This document shows, in pieces, positions 7,714-15,353 of a stretch of DNA of 64,000 bases; within the stretch, counting starts at the first letter, position 1, and the number at the start of each line of letters is the position of its first letter. The position numbers and the translations under genes are program-made. Under the pieces are notes generated by a model. It was not told the DNA's origin and ran no database searches. It saw nothing but the letters and a program-made list of their open reading frames with translations. This DNA is from an uncultured Jannaschia sp. (GTDB taxonomy: Bacteria; Pseudomonadota; Alphaproteobacteria; Rhodobacterales; Rhodobacteraceae): contig NZ_CANLTQ010000001.1 of assembly GCF_947494025.1 (NCBI RefSeq), forward strand, positions 372,001 to 436,000, written 5' to 3'.

Positions 7714-8280
7714 TCACTCGCCGGCGCGCAGGCGGCGGGAATGGTATTCCTGGAAGCTCTCCTCGCCCTCGTAGCCATGCGCGAGGACCCAGCTCAGCAT
7801 GTGCCGCATCGTGTCCGCCTCGAATGCCCCGGGCACGGTGGCGACCGCGGCCGTTTCGGCGGTCGCGCCCTCGGGCACCGCCTCGGGCAGGAACAGCATG
7901 GTCGGCGTGAAGTTCAGGCCCCATTTGCGCGCCGCCGCCTTCTCGGACAGCACCTCGCCGTCGAAATCGGTTACCTCCACCCCGCCGTAGAGGTCGAGCC
8001 GCACGACGTAGTAATCCTCCGTGAGCGACGCCTCGATGTCGGGCACGACGAAGACCTCCTCGTGCATCCGTTCGCAATAGATGCAGCCGCGCTGCTCCAC
8101 GATCACCATCAGCCGCTGCCCGGCCGCGTTCGCGTCGGCCAAGTCCTCGCGCAGATCCTTGAACGTTTCCTCGATCCAGGGCGCCGCATGAAGCCCGTCC
8201 GAGTTCAGCTCCACCGCGCCGGCCCCGCCCGCGAAGGCCAGGCAAGTCACGGCCACGGCCGCTCCGATCCATCCCCGCAT
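7714..8280 (-). CDS. soxW: periplasmic thioredoxin SoxW
   Basis: Thioredoxin-fold protein that receives electrons from SoxV and is linked to SoxYZ reduction. The 188-residue precursor has a signal peptide (WIGAAVAVTCLAFAGGAGA) and a redox-active CxxC in RGCIYCERMH near residue 68, plus the cis-proline region NFTPTMLF. The ATG at 8280 is preferred to a GTG one codon upstream; GGGAGG lies eight bases before it. It follows soxV by 12 bases, consistent with coupled expression, and has the usual soxVW order. Confidence 0.9.
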   Translation of the reverse strand: MRGWIGAAVAVTCLAFAGGAGAVELNSDGLHAAPWIEETFKDLREDLADANAAGQRLMVIVEQRGCIYCERMHEEVFVVPDIEASLTEDYYVVRLDLYGGVEVTDFDGEVLSEKAAARKWGLNFTPTMLFLPEAVPEGATAETAAVATVPGAFEADTMRHMLSWVLAHGYEGEESFQEYHSRRLRAGE

Positions 8281-8292
8281 CACGTCCTCCCC

Positions 8293-9021
8293 TCAGCCGA
8301 TATTCGGCCAGTATTGCAGCATCCAGTTGCCGATCGCGTTCATCGATCGCGTCGCGATCAGCACGGCGAAGACCACGAGCGCCGCACCCATGGCCCGCTC
8401 CACCTTCGGCAGGTGACGCCGGAACCCCCGCATCCAGCGCATGAACGGCCCGACAAAGGCCGCCGCCAGCACGAAGGGGGCCGTCATGCCCACCGCATAG
8501 GTCAGAAGCAGCACCATGCCGCGCGGCACGCTTTCCTGCGCGCCCGCCATGAACAGGATGGCCGCGAGAACCGGTCCGACGCAAGGGGTCCAGCCGAAGG
8601 CGAAGGCGAGGCCGATCACGTAGCCCGCGACGACCCCGCCGGATCCGGGGCCGCCCGTCCGCTGCCCGAAGGAGCGATAAAGGAGGCCGATCCGGACGAG
8701 GCCCAGAAAGTGCAGCCCCATCGCGAGGATGATGGCGACCGCGATCCAGCGCAGCACGTCCAGCCAGTCCCGCACGACCTGCCCGAACGCCGTGGCCGTC
8801 GCGCCGAGCCCCACGAAGATCGTCGCGACGCCCGCGGCGAAGGCCAGCGCCCCGATCACGGCGCGGCGCCGCGCGCCCGCCGGCGCCGCGCCCCCCTCGA
8901 TCGCCTCCACGCTGCCGCCGGCGAGGTAGGACAGATAGAACGGCACCATCGGCAGGATGCAGGGCGACAGGAAAGACAGAAGCCCGGCGGCGAGCGCGCC
9001 GGCGATGGTCACGTCGAACAT
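8293..9021 (-). CDS. soxV: CcdA-type membrane electron transporter SoxV
   Basis: Inner-membrane protein of the CcdA/DsbD family that moves reductant from cytoplasmic thioredoxin to periplasmic SoxW. The 242-residue protein is mostly hydrophobic with about six helices and carries the two conserved cysteines in LSPCILPMVPFYLSYL and GWTPCVGPVLAA. The ATG at 9021 fits family N termini (MFDVTIAGALAAGLLS) and has a GAGG ribosome site. It is the first gene of the cluster; no soxR or soxS lies upstream, where a 22-residue peptide gene is divergent instead. A cytochrome-biogenesis CcdA is the alternative, but soxW next door favours SoxV. Confidence 0.88.
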   Translation of the reverse strand: MFDVTIAGALAAGLLSFLSPCILPMVPFYLSYLAGGSVEAIEGGAAPAGARRRAVIGALAFAAGVATIFVGLGATATAFGQVVRDWLDVLRWIAVAIILAMGLHFLGLVRIGLLYRSFGQRTGGPGSGGVVAGYVIGLAFAFGWTPCVGPVLAAILFMAGAQESVPRGMVLLLTYAVGMTAPFVLAAAFVGPFMRWMRGFRRHLPKVERAMGAALVVFAVLIATRSMNAIGNWMLQYWPNIG

Positions 9022-9190
9022 AGGCCATCCTCCCTCAGCGACCCCAGCCTCCGCGCAGGACGCCCGCATTGCAACCGCGCATCCGCGCGGCACGGCGCGC
9101 GACGGTCTCGGGAACGTGATCGGCGCGACCGCGTTGATGTCGCACCACGGGATCGCGGACCGGTCCCGTCCGCACAAGGAGCAAACCGCA

Positions 9191-9259
9191 ATGAACTCTA
9201 TCTTCTACATCATCGGCGTCGTGGTCGTGGTCGTTGCCATCGTCAGCTTCGTCCTCTGA
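9191..9259 (+). CDS. 22-residue membrane peptide
   Basis: A tiny reading frame coding MNSIFYIIGVVVVVVAIVSF plus two residues, almost entirely one hydrophobic helix. AAGGAG lies ten bases before the ATG, and a strong hairpin follows 21 bases after the stop, so a short transcript is well bounded. From memory, peptides that start MNSI-YI-G and are all hydrophobic are common in Rhodobacteraceae annotations, without known function. It is divergent from soxV (169 bases apart) and upstream of gnd. Confidence 0.6.
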   Translation: MNSIFYIIGVVVVVVAIVSFVL

Positions 9260-9280
9260 TCCGGGCCCGACTGCAGACGG

Positions 9281-9309
9281 AACGGGCGGCCCCGCCGGGG
9301 CCGCCCGTT
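9281..9309 (+). terminator. 13-bp GC hairpin after the 22-residue peptide gene
   Basis: AACGGGCGGCCCC (9281-9293) and GGGGCCGCCCGTT (9297-9309) pair perfectly around a 3-base loop. There is no T run after it on either strand, so it may act as a transcript end or stability hairpin rather than a classical intrinsic terminator. Confidence 0.6.
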
Positions 9310-9398
9310 CGCGTATCGAGGCGTGGCCGGGCGGCGGGGTTCCCGACCCCGCACCGACGCACGCGCCGTCCGACACGGCATTGCGAGGGGGAAACAGA

Positions 9399-10814
9399 AT
9401 GGATGCAACAGCACGGATCGGCCTGATCGGCCTCGGCACGATGGGCGCGGCGCTCGCCTCCAACATCGCCGAAAAGGGCTTCGACATCGCGGTGTTCAAC
9501 CGCACGACGGAGGTGACGCGCGACTTCGCGGCCGAGGCGGGCGACCTCGCGCCCCGATTCACACCCGCCGAAAGCCTCGAGGCGTTCGTGGCCGCCATCG
9601 CGACGCCCCGCGCGATCATCCTGATGGTGCCCGCGGGCGATCCGGTGGATCAGCAGATCGCCGCGCTGCGCCCGCTTCTGGACGCGGACGACCTCATCAT
9701 CGATTGCGGCAACGCGAACTTCCACGACACCAACCGGCGCAGCCGCGCGGGCGACGGGCCGTTCCTCGGCGTGGGCGTCTCCGGCGGGGAGGAGGGCGCG
9801 CGGCACGGCCCGTCGATCATGGGCGGCGGCGATCCCGAGTGCTGGGCGCGGGTCGAGGACATCATGACCGCCATCGCCGCAAAGCACGACGGCGAGCCCT
9901 GTGCCGGCCTGCTCGGGCCGGAAGGGGCCGGTCATTTCGTCAAGATGGTCCATAACGGCATCGAATACGCGGACATGCAGATGATCGCCGAGATCTACGG
10001 CATCCTGCGCGACGGACAGGGCATGGGCCCCGAGGAGATCGCCAGCGTCTTCGAGGAATGGAACGAGGGGACGCTCGCCTCCTACCTCGTCGAGATCACG
10101 GGAAAGGTGGCCCGCGCGAAGGACGTGGCCACCGGCGAGCCGCTCCTGTCGGTGATCGTCGACGCGGCGGGGCAGAAGGGCACCGGGCGCTGGACCGCCA
10201 TCGAGAGCCAGCACCTCCTGACCCCCATCCCCGCCATCGAGGCCGCCGTGGTCGCGCGCAACATTTCCGCCCGGCTCGAGGAGCGGACGGAGGGCGAGAA
10301 GATCTTCGGCGCCGCGCCCCGGGCCTTCGACACGCTCGACCAGGACGCGCTGGAAGGCGCGCTGATCGCGGGTAAGATCCTATGCTACGCGCAGGGCTTC
10401 ACGATGATCGCCGCGACGTGCGAGGCGCATGGCTGGGACGTCGATCTGCCGAAGGTCGCCCGCCTCTGGCGCGAGGGCTGCATCATCCGCTCGGCCATGC
10501 TCGACGACATGGCCGCCGCGCTCGCGGAGGCTCCGAACCGGAACCTGATGTGGACGCCGCGTTTCGCGGACCTGCTGCGGCAGAACGAGGGCGCGCTCCG
10601 CCGGGTCGTGGCGGACGCGGCGCTGCACGGCCATCCGACGCCGGCGCTGTCCTCCGGGCTGGCCTATTTCGACGCGATGCGGACCGCGCGCGGCACCGCG
10701 AACATGATCCAGGGCCAGCGGGACTTCTTCGGCCTCCATGGCTTCGAGCATCGAAACGGCAAGACCGGGCAGCACGGGCCCTGGGCGAAGCAGACCGCAT
10801 CGCCGAAGAACTAG
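9399..10814 (+). CDS. gnd: 6-phosphogluconate dehydrogenase, decarboxylating
   Basis: Cytoplasmic enzyme of the oxidative pentose phosphate pathway, converting 6-phosphogluconate and NADP to ribulose 5-phosphate, CO2 and NADPH. The 471-residue protein has an N-terminal Rossmann domain (IGLIGLGTMGAALASNIA, NRT for NADP phosphate), the SGGEEGARHGPSIMGGG substrate loop, the catalytic KMVHNGIEYADMQMI helix and a C-terminal domain ending in the GFEHR...GP tail. Length matches the long (homodimeric, about 470 aa) class. The ATG at 9399 follows a GAGGGGG ribosome site. It converges on hemC with only three bases between stops. Confidence 0.95.
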   Translation: MDATARIGLIGLGTMGAALASNIAEKGFDIAVFNRTTEVTRDFAAEAGDLAPRFTPAESLEAFVAAIATPRAIILMVPAGDPVDQQIAALRPLLDADDLIIDCGNANFHDTNRRSRAGDGPFLGVGVSGGEEGARHGPSIMGGGDPECWARVEDIMTAIAAKHDGEPCAGLLGPEGAGHFVKMVHNGIEYADMQMIAEIYGILRDGQGMGPEEIASVFEEWNEGTLASYLVEITGKVARAKDVATGEPLLSVIVDAAGQKGTGRWTAIESQHLLTPIPAIEAAVVARNISARLEERTEGEKIFGAAPRAFDTLDQDALEGALIAGKILCYAQGFTMIAATCEAHGWDVDLPKVARLWREGCIIRSAMLDDMAAALAEAPNRNLMWTPRFADLLRQNEGALRRVVADAALHGHPTPALSSGLAYFDAMRTARGTANMIQGQRDFFGLHGFEHRNGKTGQHGPWAKQTASPKN

Positions 10815-10817
10815 GGC

Positions 10818-11756
10818 TCAGCCCCGCCAGTCGAAGAAGCCCACCGGCGCGCGATCCAGCAGGTCGCGCGCCAACGCGCGGCCGAGCGCCTCGCCGTCCT
10901 CGACCGGCGCCTCGCCGGCGCAGGTCAGCACCTCGGAGCCGTCGGGCCGCAGGATTTCGCCCCGGAACGCCATGGTGCCGCCGACGAGGTCCGACAGACC
11001 GGCGATCGGCGTCTCGCAGGAGCCGTCGAGCGTCGCGAGGAACGCCCGCTCGCAGGCGAGCCGCAGCCCGGTCGCATGGTCATGGATCGCCGCCAGCATC
11101 TCCGCCATGCGGCTGTCGTCCGTCCGCCGCTCCACCCCGATCGCGCCCTGCGCCACGGCGGGCAGCATCGCCCCGGTGTCCATCGGCGCCCGCGGCACCT
11201 CCGCCATGCCGAGCCGGTTCAGACCCGCCATGGCGAGGAAGGTCGCGTCGGCCACCCCGTCGCGCAGCTTGCCCATCCGCGTCTGCACGTTGCCCCGGAA
11301 CTCCACGAGGTTCAGGTCCGGCCGCCGGTGGGCGAGCTGCGCCCGCCGCCGGAGCGAGGACGAGCCGACCGTCGCGCCCTCGGGGAGATCCGCGATCGCC
11401 CGGCCGTCGAGGGTGACGAACGCGTCGCGCGGATCCTCCCGCGGCAGGTAGGTGTCGATCACCAGCCCCTCGGGCTGAAGCGTCGGCATGTCCTTCATGG
11501 AATGCACGGCAAGGTCGATCTCGCCGGCGAGCAGCGCCGCCTCGATCTCGCGGGTGAAGAGGCCCTTGCCGCCGATCTCCCGCAACGCGCGGTCCTGCAC
11601 CCTGTCGCCGGTGGTGCGGATCGCCACGATCTCGAACGCGGCTTCCGGCAGATCCCACGCGGCGGCGAGCCGGTCGCGCGTCTCGTGCGCCTGCGCGAGC
11701 GCCAGCGGGGAGCCACGGGTTCCGATGCGGCAGGGCGTGTCCGGGTCGGGTTTCAT
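10818..11756 (-). CDS. hemC: hydroxymethylbilane synthase (porphobilinogen deaminase)
   Basis: Polymerises four porphobilinogen units to hydroxymethylbilane in heme synthesis. The 312-residue protein shows IGTRGSPLALAQA, the HSMKDMP loop, GSSSLRRRAQL (arginines that bind the growing chain), FRGNVQTR, and Cys247 in LDGSCETPI, which carries the dipyrromethane cofactor. AAGGAG precedes the ATG at 11756. Divergent from hemE; the 67-base gap between the two starts contains a perfect palindrome. Confidence 0.95.
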   Translation of the reverse strand: MKPDPDTPCRIGTRGSPLALAQAHETRDRLAAAWDLPEAAFEIVAIRTTGDRVQDRALREIGGKGLFTREIEAALLAGEIDLAVHSMKDMPTLQPEGLVIDTYLPREDPRDAFVTLDGRAIADLPEGATVGSSSLRRRAQLAHRRPDLNLVEFRGNVQTRMGKLRDGVADATFLAMAGLNRLGMAEVPRAPMDTGAMLPAVAQGAIGVERRTDDSRMAEMLAAIHDHATGLRLACERAFLATLDGSCETPIAGLSDLVGGTMAFRGEILRPDGSEVLTCAGEAPVEDGEALGRALARDLLDRAPVGFFDWRG

Positions 11757-11771
11757 CGGATCTCCTTCGCG

Positions 11772-11800
11772 TTGACACGACCTGCCCCGCTGGGCAGGTG
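11772..11800 (+). promoter_or_regulatory. candidate hemE promoter
   Basis: A perfect TTGACA stands at 11772-11777. The best-spaced -10 (CAGGTG, 11795-11800) is poor, so the promoter may need an activator or use another sigma factor. The palindrome at 11780-11799 lies between the two elements. Confidence 0.3.
11780..11799. promoter_or_regulatory. palindromic operator candidate between hemC and hemE
   Basis: ACCTGCCC, four bases, then GGGCAGGT: a perfect 8-bp inverted repeat midway between two divergent heme genes and directly after a TTGACA box. Placement fits a repressor or activator site controlling both genes. The factor is unknown; a leader hairpin in the hemE transcript is the alternative. 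Confidence 0.4.
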
Positions 11801-11823
11801 CTGTCCAGACCCGGAGGATCCCG

Positions 11824-12855
11824 ATGACGAAACCCCTGCTCCGCGCGCTCGCTGGCGAGACGCTTCCCGTGCCCCCGGTCTGGATGATGCGGCAGGCGGG
11901 GCGCTACCTGCCGGAATACCGCGCCACGCGGGAGCGCGCGGGCGACTTCCTGTCGCTGTGCTACAATCCCGAACTCGCGACCGAGGTGACGCTGCAACCG
12001 ATCCGACGCTTCGGCTTCGACGCGGCGATCCTGTTCGCCGACATCCTCCTCGTGCCGCAGGCCCTCGGCGCCGATCTTTGGTTCGTCACCGGCGAGGGGC
12101 CGCGCCTCTCGACCGTGACCGGGGCGGCCGACTTCGCCCGGCTGAAGCCTGCCGCGGAGGTGCACGAGACGCTGGCGCCGATCTACCGGACGGTGCGCAA
12201 CCTCGCTGGCGCCCTTCCCCCGGAGGTCGCGCTGATCGGTTTCGCTGGCGCGCCCTGGACGGTGGCGACCTACATGATCGCCGGACGCGGCACGCCGGAT
12301 CAGGGCCCGGCGCACCGCCTGATCGCGGAGGACCGGGCGACGTTCGAGGCCCTGATCGACGTGCTGACGGCGGCGACGATCGAATACCTGTCGGCGCAGG
12401 TCGGGGCCGGGGCGGAGGTGGTGAAGATCTTCGACAGCTGGGCCGGCTCGCTCCGGGGCGAGGACTTCGCACGCTACGCCGTGGCGCCCGCGCGGACGAT
12501 CACCGCCGCGCTCAAGGCCCGCCATCCCGGCCTGCCCGTCATCGCCTTCCCGCGTCAGGCGGAGCAGGGCTATGTCGGCTTCCACGCGGCCACGGGCGCC
12601 GATTGCGTCGCCGTCGACGATTCCGTGGACGCCGAATGGGTGGCCCGGAACGTGCAACCCGATGGCTGCGTGCAGGGCAACCTCGCCTCGCGCCACATGG
12701 TCTCGGGCGGCCCGGCGCTCGACGCGGAAGTGCGACGCATCCGCGACGCGCTTTCGGGCGGGCCGCATGTCTTCAACCTGGGTCACGGAATCACGCCCGA
12801 CGCCGACCCGGACAACGTGGCCCGGATGATCGCGACGCTGCGCGAGAACGGGTGA
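11824..12855 (+). CDS. hemE: uroporphyrinogen decarboxylase
   Basis: Decarboxylates the four acetate groups of uroporphyrinogen III to give coproporphyrinogen III. The 343-residue protein has the first signature [14 protein letters not shown], the [14 protein letters not shown] segment with a catalytic Asp, [14 protein letters not shown] and the C-terminal [10 protein letters not shown] motif. GGAGG lies before the ATG. Divergent from hemC and convergent with hemF, the next enzyme in the pathway, with a hairpin between them. Confidence 0.95.
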   Translation: MTKPLLRALAGETLPVPPVWMMRQAGRYLPEYRATRERAGDFLSLCYNPELATEVTLQPIRRFGFDAAILFADILLVPQALGADLWFVTGEGPRLSTVTGAADFARLKPAAEVHETLAPIYRTVRNLAGALPPEVALIGFAGAPWTVATYMIAGRGTPDQGPAHRLIAEDRATFEALIDVLTAATIEYLSAQVGAGAEVVKIFDSWAGSLRGEDFARYAVAPARTITAALKARHPGLPVIAFPRQAEQGYVGFHAATGADCVAVDDSVDAEWVARNVQPDGCVQGNLASRHMVSGGPALDAEVRRIRDALSGGPHVFNLGHGITPDADPDNVARMIATLRENG

Positions 12856-12880
12856 CGAAGGCGGAACGCTTCGACGTCGC

Positions 12881-12912
12881 GGCGACCGGTGGCACGAGGG
12901 GCGCCGGTCGCC
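12881..12912. terminator. hairpin between convergent hemE and hemF
   Basis: GGCGACCGG (12881-12889) and CCGGTCGCC (12904-12912) form a 9-bp stem with a 14-base loop. It lies 26 bases after the hemE stop and could serve both converging genes. No T run follows. Confidence 0.45.
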
Positions 12913-12970
12913 ACGGGGCGGGATCGCGGGCGACGGTCAGCCACGACGTTCGGCGCGGTCCGGGCCTGAG

Positions 12971-13873
12971 CTACGGCCACCGCGCCTCGGGCGGCAGCGA
13001 CATCAGCACCGCGTTCGCGTCGTGCCCGGATTCCAGCCCGAACTTCGTGCCCCGGTCGTAGACGAGGTTGTATTCCGCGTAGAGCCCGCGATGGACGAGC
13101 TGCGCCTGCTTGTCCGCGTCGGTCCAGCCCTGCGCGCGCCTCCGCTCCACCAGCGGCACGAAGGCCGGCAGGAAGGCGCGGCCGACATCCTGCGTGAAGG
13201 CGAAATCGTCCTCCCAGTCGCCGGTGTTCAGGTCGTCGTAGAAGATGCCGCCCACGCCCCGCGCCCGACCCCGGTGCGGGATGAAGAAGTAGCGGTCGGC
13301 CCAGGCCTTGAGCCTCGCGTAGCGGTCCTCCCCGTCGAGCGGCGGATGCCCGTCGCAGGCCGCCCGCAGGACGGCGTGGAACGCGGCCGTGTCCTCGTCG
13401 TATTCGAGACAGGGATTCAGGTCCGCGCCGCCGCCGAACCACCAGGCATGCGGCGTCCAGAACATCCGCGTGTTCATGTGCACGGCCGGAACGTGCGGGT
13501 TCTGCATATGCGCGACGAGGCTGATCCCGCTGGCCCAGAAGCGCGGATCGTCCGCCATGCCGGGCACGCCCCGCGCGGCCATCGCCGCCTGCGCCCGGGC
13601 GCCGAGCGCGCCGTGCACCTCGGACCAGTTCACGCCGACCTTCTCGAAGACCCGGCCACCGCGCATCACCGACATCAGCCCGCCGCCCGCATCCGACCCG
13701 TCCTCGGCGCTGCGCTTCGTCGGCGTCACCTCGAATCGGCCGGCGGGATTTCCGGCGAAGGGCCCGGGCGCCCCGGCCTCCTCGAGCGCTTCGAAAGCCG
13801 CGACGATGGCGTCGCGAAGGTCGCGGAACCACCCGGAAGCGGCATCGCGCGCATGGGAAGGGGCATCGGACAT
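12971..13873 (-). CDS. hemF: coproporphyrinogen III oxidase, oxygen-dependent
   Basis: Oxidatively decarboxylates coproporphyrinogen III to protoporphyrinogen IX using O2. The 300-residue protein shows the family blocks GGGLMSVMRGGRVFEKVGVN, NPHVPAVHMNTRMF, WWFGGGADLNP and YNLVYDRGTKFGL. The start at 13873 has GGAG ten bases upstream; a start seven codons earlier lacks any ribosome site. Its presence indicates at least one aerobic route for this step. Convergent with hemE. Confidence 0.94.
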   Translation of the reverse strand: MSDAPSHARDAASGWFRDLRDAIVAAFEALEEAGAPGPFAGNPAGRFEVTPTKRSAEDGSDAGGGLMSVMRGGRVFEKVGVNWSEVHGALGARAQAAMAARGVPGMADDPRFWASGISLVAHMQNPHVPAVHMNTRMFWTPHAWWFGGGADLNPCLEYDEDTAAFHAVLRAACDGHPPLDGEDRYARLKAWADRYFFIPHRGRARGVGGIFYDDLNTGDWEDDFAFTQDVGRAFLPAFVPLVERRRAQGWTDADKQAQLVHRGLYAEYNLVYDRGTKFGLESGHDANAVLMSLPPEARWP

Positions 13874-14043
13874 CGCAGAATCACTCCATTCCATCGGTCG
13901 AGCCGGGCAGCGCAGGCCCGCCGATCGGGCTTCGGCTCAGCGACCAGTCTTGTATGAAACCCCGCGGCACCTCGCCAGACGTTCAGGGCCTGCGCGGCGA
14001 AGTAAGGAATTTTCAAGGCAACCTCTGTCCGTTATGGATCTTT

Positions 14044-14059
14044 TAACCTTTTCTGGTTA
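14044..14059. promoter_or_regulatory. inverted repeat in an AT-rich control region
   Basis: TAACC, six bases, GGTTA, in a locally AT-rich stretch (about 14008-14080) within the 253-base gap between hemF and the carboxypeptidase gene. The TTAACC half resembles CtrA half-sites of alphaproteobacteria, but the standard direct TTAA-N7-TTAA spacing is not met. Probable promoter region of the carboxypeptidase gene. Confidence 0.3.
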
Positions 14060-14126
14060 CGCTTTGTTAAGGAACTCATGGCGTCACCGGCGAAAGATCG
14101 GGTCGCACAGGCAGACGAGCAGACCA

Positions 14127-15347
14127 GTGATCAGACATCTTGCGAACCGGGTCCTCGCGGGCCTGATGCCCTTCTTTGTCGTCCTTTTTCTCGCGCTTCC
14201 GGGACGGGCCGCGCCTTACGCGGAACTCGTGATGGATGCCCGGACGGGCGAGGTTCTGAAATCCTCGAACGCCGACACGCGGCTTCATCCGGCGTCGCTC
14301 ACGAAAATGATGACGCTCTACATCGCGTTCGAGGCGGTGCGTAAGGGCGAGATCACCCTCGACACGGAGGTCCGCATCTCGCGCAACGCGGCCAACGAAC
14401 CGCCGAGCAAGCTGGGCCTCCGCGCGGGCCAGACGATCGCGCTGCGCTATCTGATCCGCGCGGCGGCGGTGAAGTCCGCCAACGACGCCGCGACCGCGAT
14501 CGGCGAGGCCATCGCCGGCTCCGAGGACGCCTTCGCGGAACGAATGAACCGCACGGCCGAGGCGCTCGGCATGACCGCTTCCACCTTCAGGAACGCCCAC
14601 GGCCTGACGCGGTCGGGCCACCTGAGCACCGCGCGGGACATGAGCGTGATGGGGCGGCGGATGTTCTACGACTACCCGCAATACTACAACCTGTTCTCCC
14701 GGCGCTCCACCGATGCCAGCATCACGCAGGTCCGCAACACCAACCGCCGGTTCCTGAACGCCTATCGCGGCGCCGACGGGATCAAGACCGGGTTCACCAA
14801 CGCGGCCGGCTTCAACCTCGTCTCCTCCGCGGAGCGGGGCGGCGTGCGGATCATCGCGACCGTGTTCGGCGGCCGGTCGACGGCCACACGCAACGCGCGG
14901 ATCATGGAGCTTCTCGATTACGGCTTCGCCCACGCCCCCGCCCGCGTGACGGAGCGCAAGCCGGAGCTTCCGACCTACAACAGCGCGACGCGGCCCGGCG
15001 TCACCGCGCCGGCCCGCTCCATGCGGCCGGTGATGCGCAGCTATCTTCTCGCGTTGCAGGTTTCAGCCGTGCGGGGCGAGACGCGGGTGGTCACGAACGC
15101 GTCCACGGCCGGACGGGACTACGGCATACAGCTCGACCCCCAGGGCACGCGCTCGGCGGCCGACAAGCTGCTGCTGCGCACCGCCCTGCAGGAGCTCGAC
15201 ACGCTCGACGACGCGCTGCGCCGGATCGAACGGGTGCAGGGCGGCTTCAAGCCGAGCTTCGTGGGCCTGTCCGAACGCGAGGCGCAGCGTGCCTGCACGC
15301 GATTGCGGGCAAACTCGGTCGCCTGTTCGGTCACCTTCGGGAGCTGA
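14127..15347 (+). CDS. D-alanyl-D-alanine carboxypeptidase with C-terminal SPOR-like tail
   Basis: Penicillin-binding protein of peptidase family S11 that trims the terminal D-Ala of peptidoglycan stems in the periplasm. Reading from a GTG at 14127 gives 406 residues with a signal peptide (VLAGLMPFFVVLFLALPGRA), SxxK at 57-60 (SLTK), SxN at 117-119 (SAN) and KTG at 220-222. The last 35 residues (GLSEREAQRACTRLRANSVA) look like a SPOR-type domain, which binds glycan strands at the septum. ATG codons farther upstream would bury the signal peptide, so GTG is preferred, though its ribosome site is weak. Confidence 0.88.
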   Translation: MIRHLANRVLAGLMPFFVVLFLALPGRAAPYAELVMDARTGEVLKSSNADTRLHPASLTKMMTLYIAFEAVRKGEITLDTEVRISRNAANEPPSKLGLRAGQTIALRYLIRAAAVKSANDAATAIGEAIAGSEDAFAERMNRTAEALGMTASTFRNAHGLTRSGHLSTARDMSVMGRRMFYDYPQYYNLFSRRSTDASITQVRNTNRRFLNAYRGADGIKTGFTNAAGFNLVSSAERGGVRIIATVFGGRSTATRNARIMELLDYGFAHAPARVTERKPELPTYNSATRPGVTAPARSMRPVMRSYLLALQVSAVRGETRVVTNASTAGRDYGIQLDPQGTRSAADKLLLRTALQELDTLDDALRRIERVQGGFKPSFVGLSEREAQRACTRLRANSVACSVTFGS

Positions 15348-15353
15348 TCGGGC

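Noticed and set aside
13389-14126. A longer N terminus for the carboxypeptidase, through the hemF region
   Set aside because: It would bury the signal peptide and antisense-overlap hemF; the signal sequence fixes the start at about 14127.
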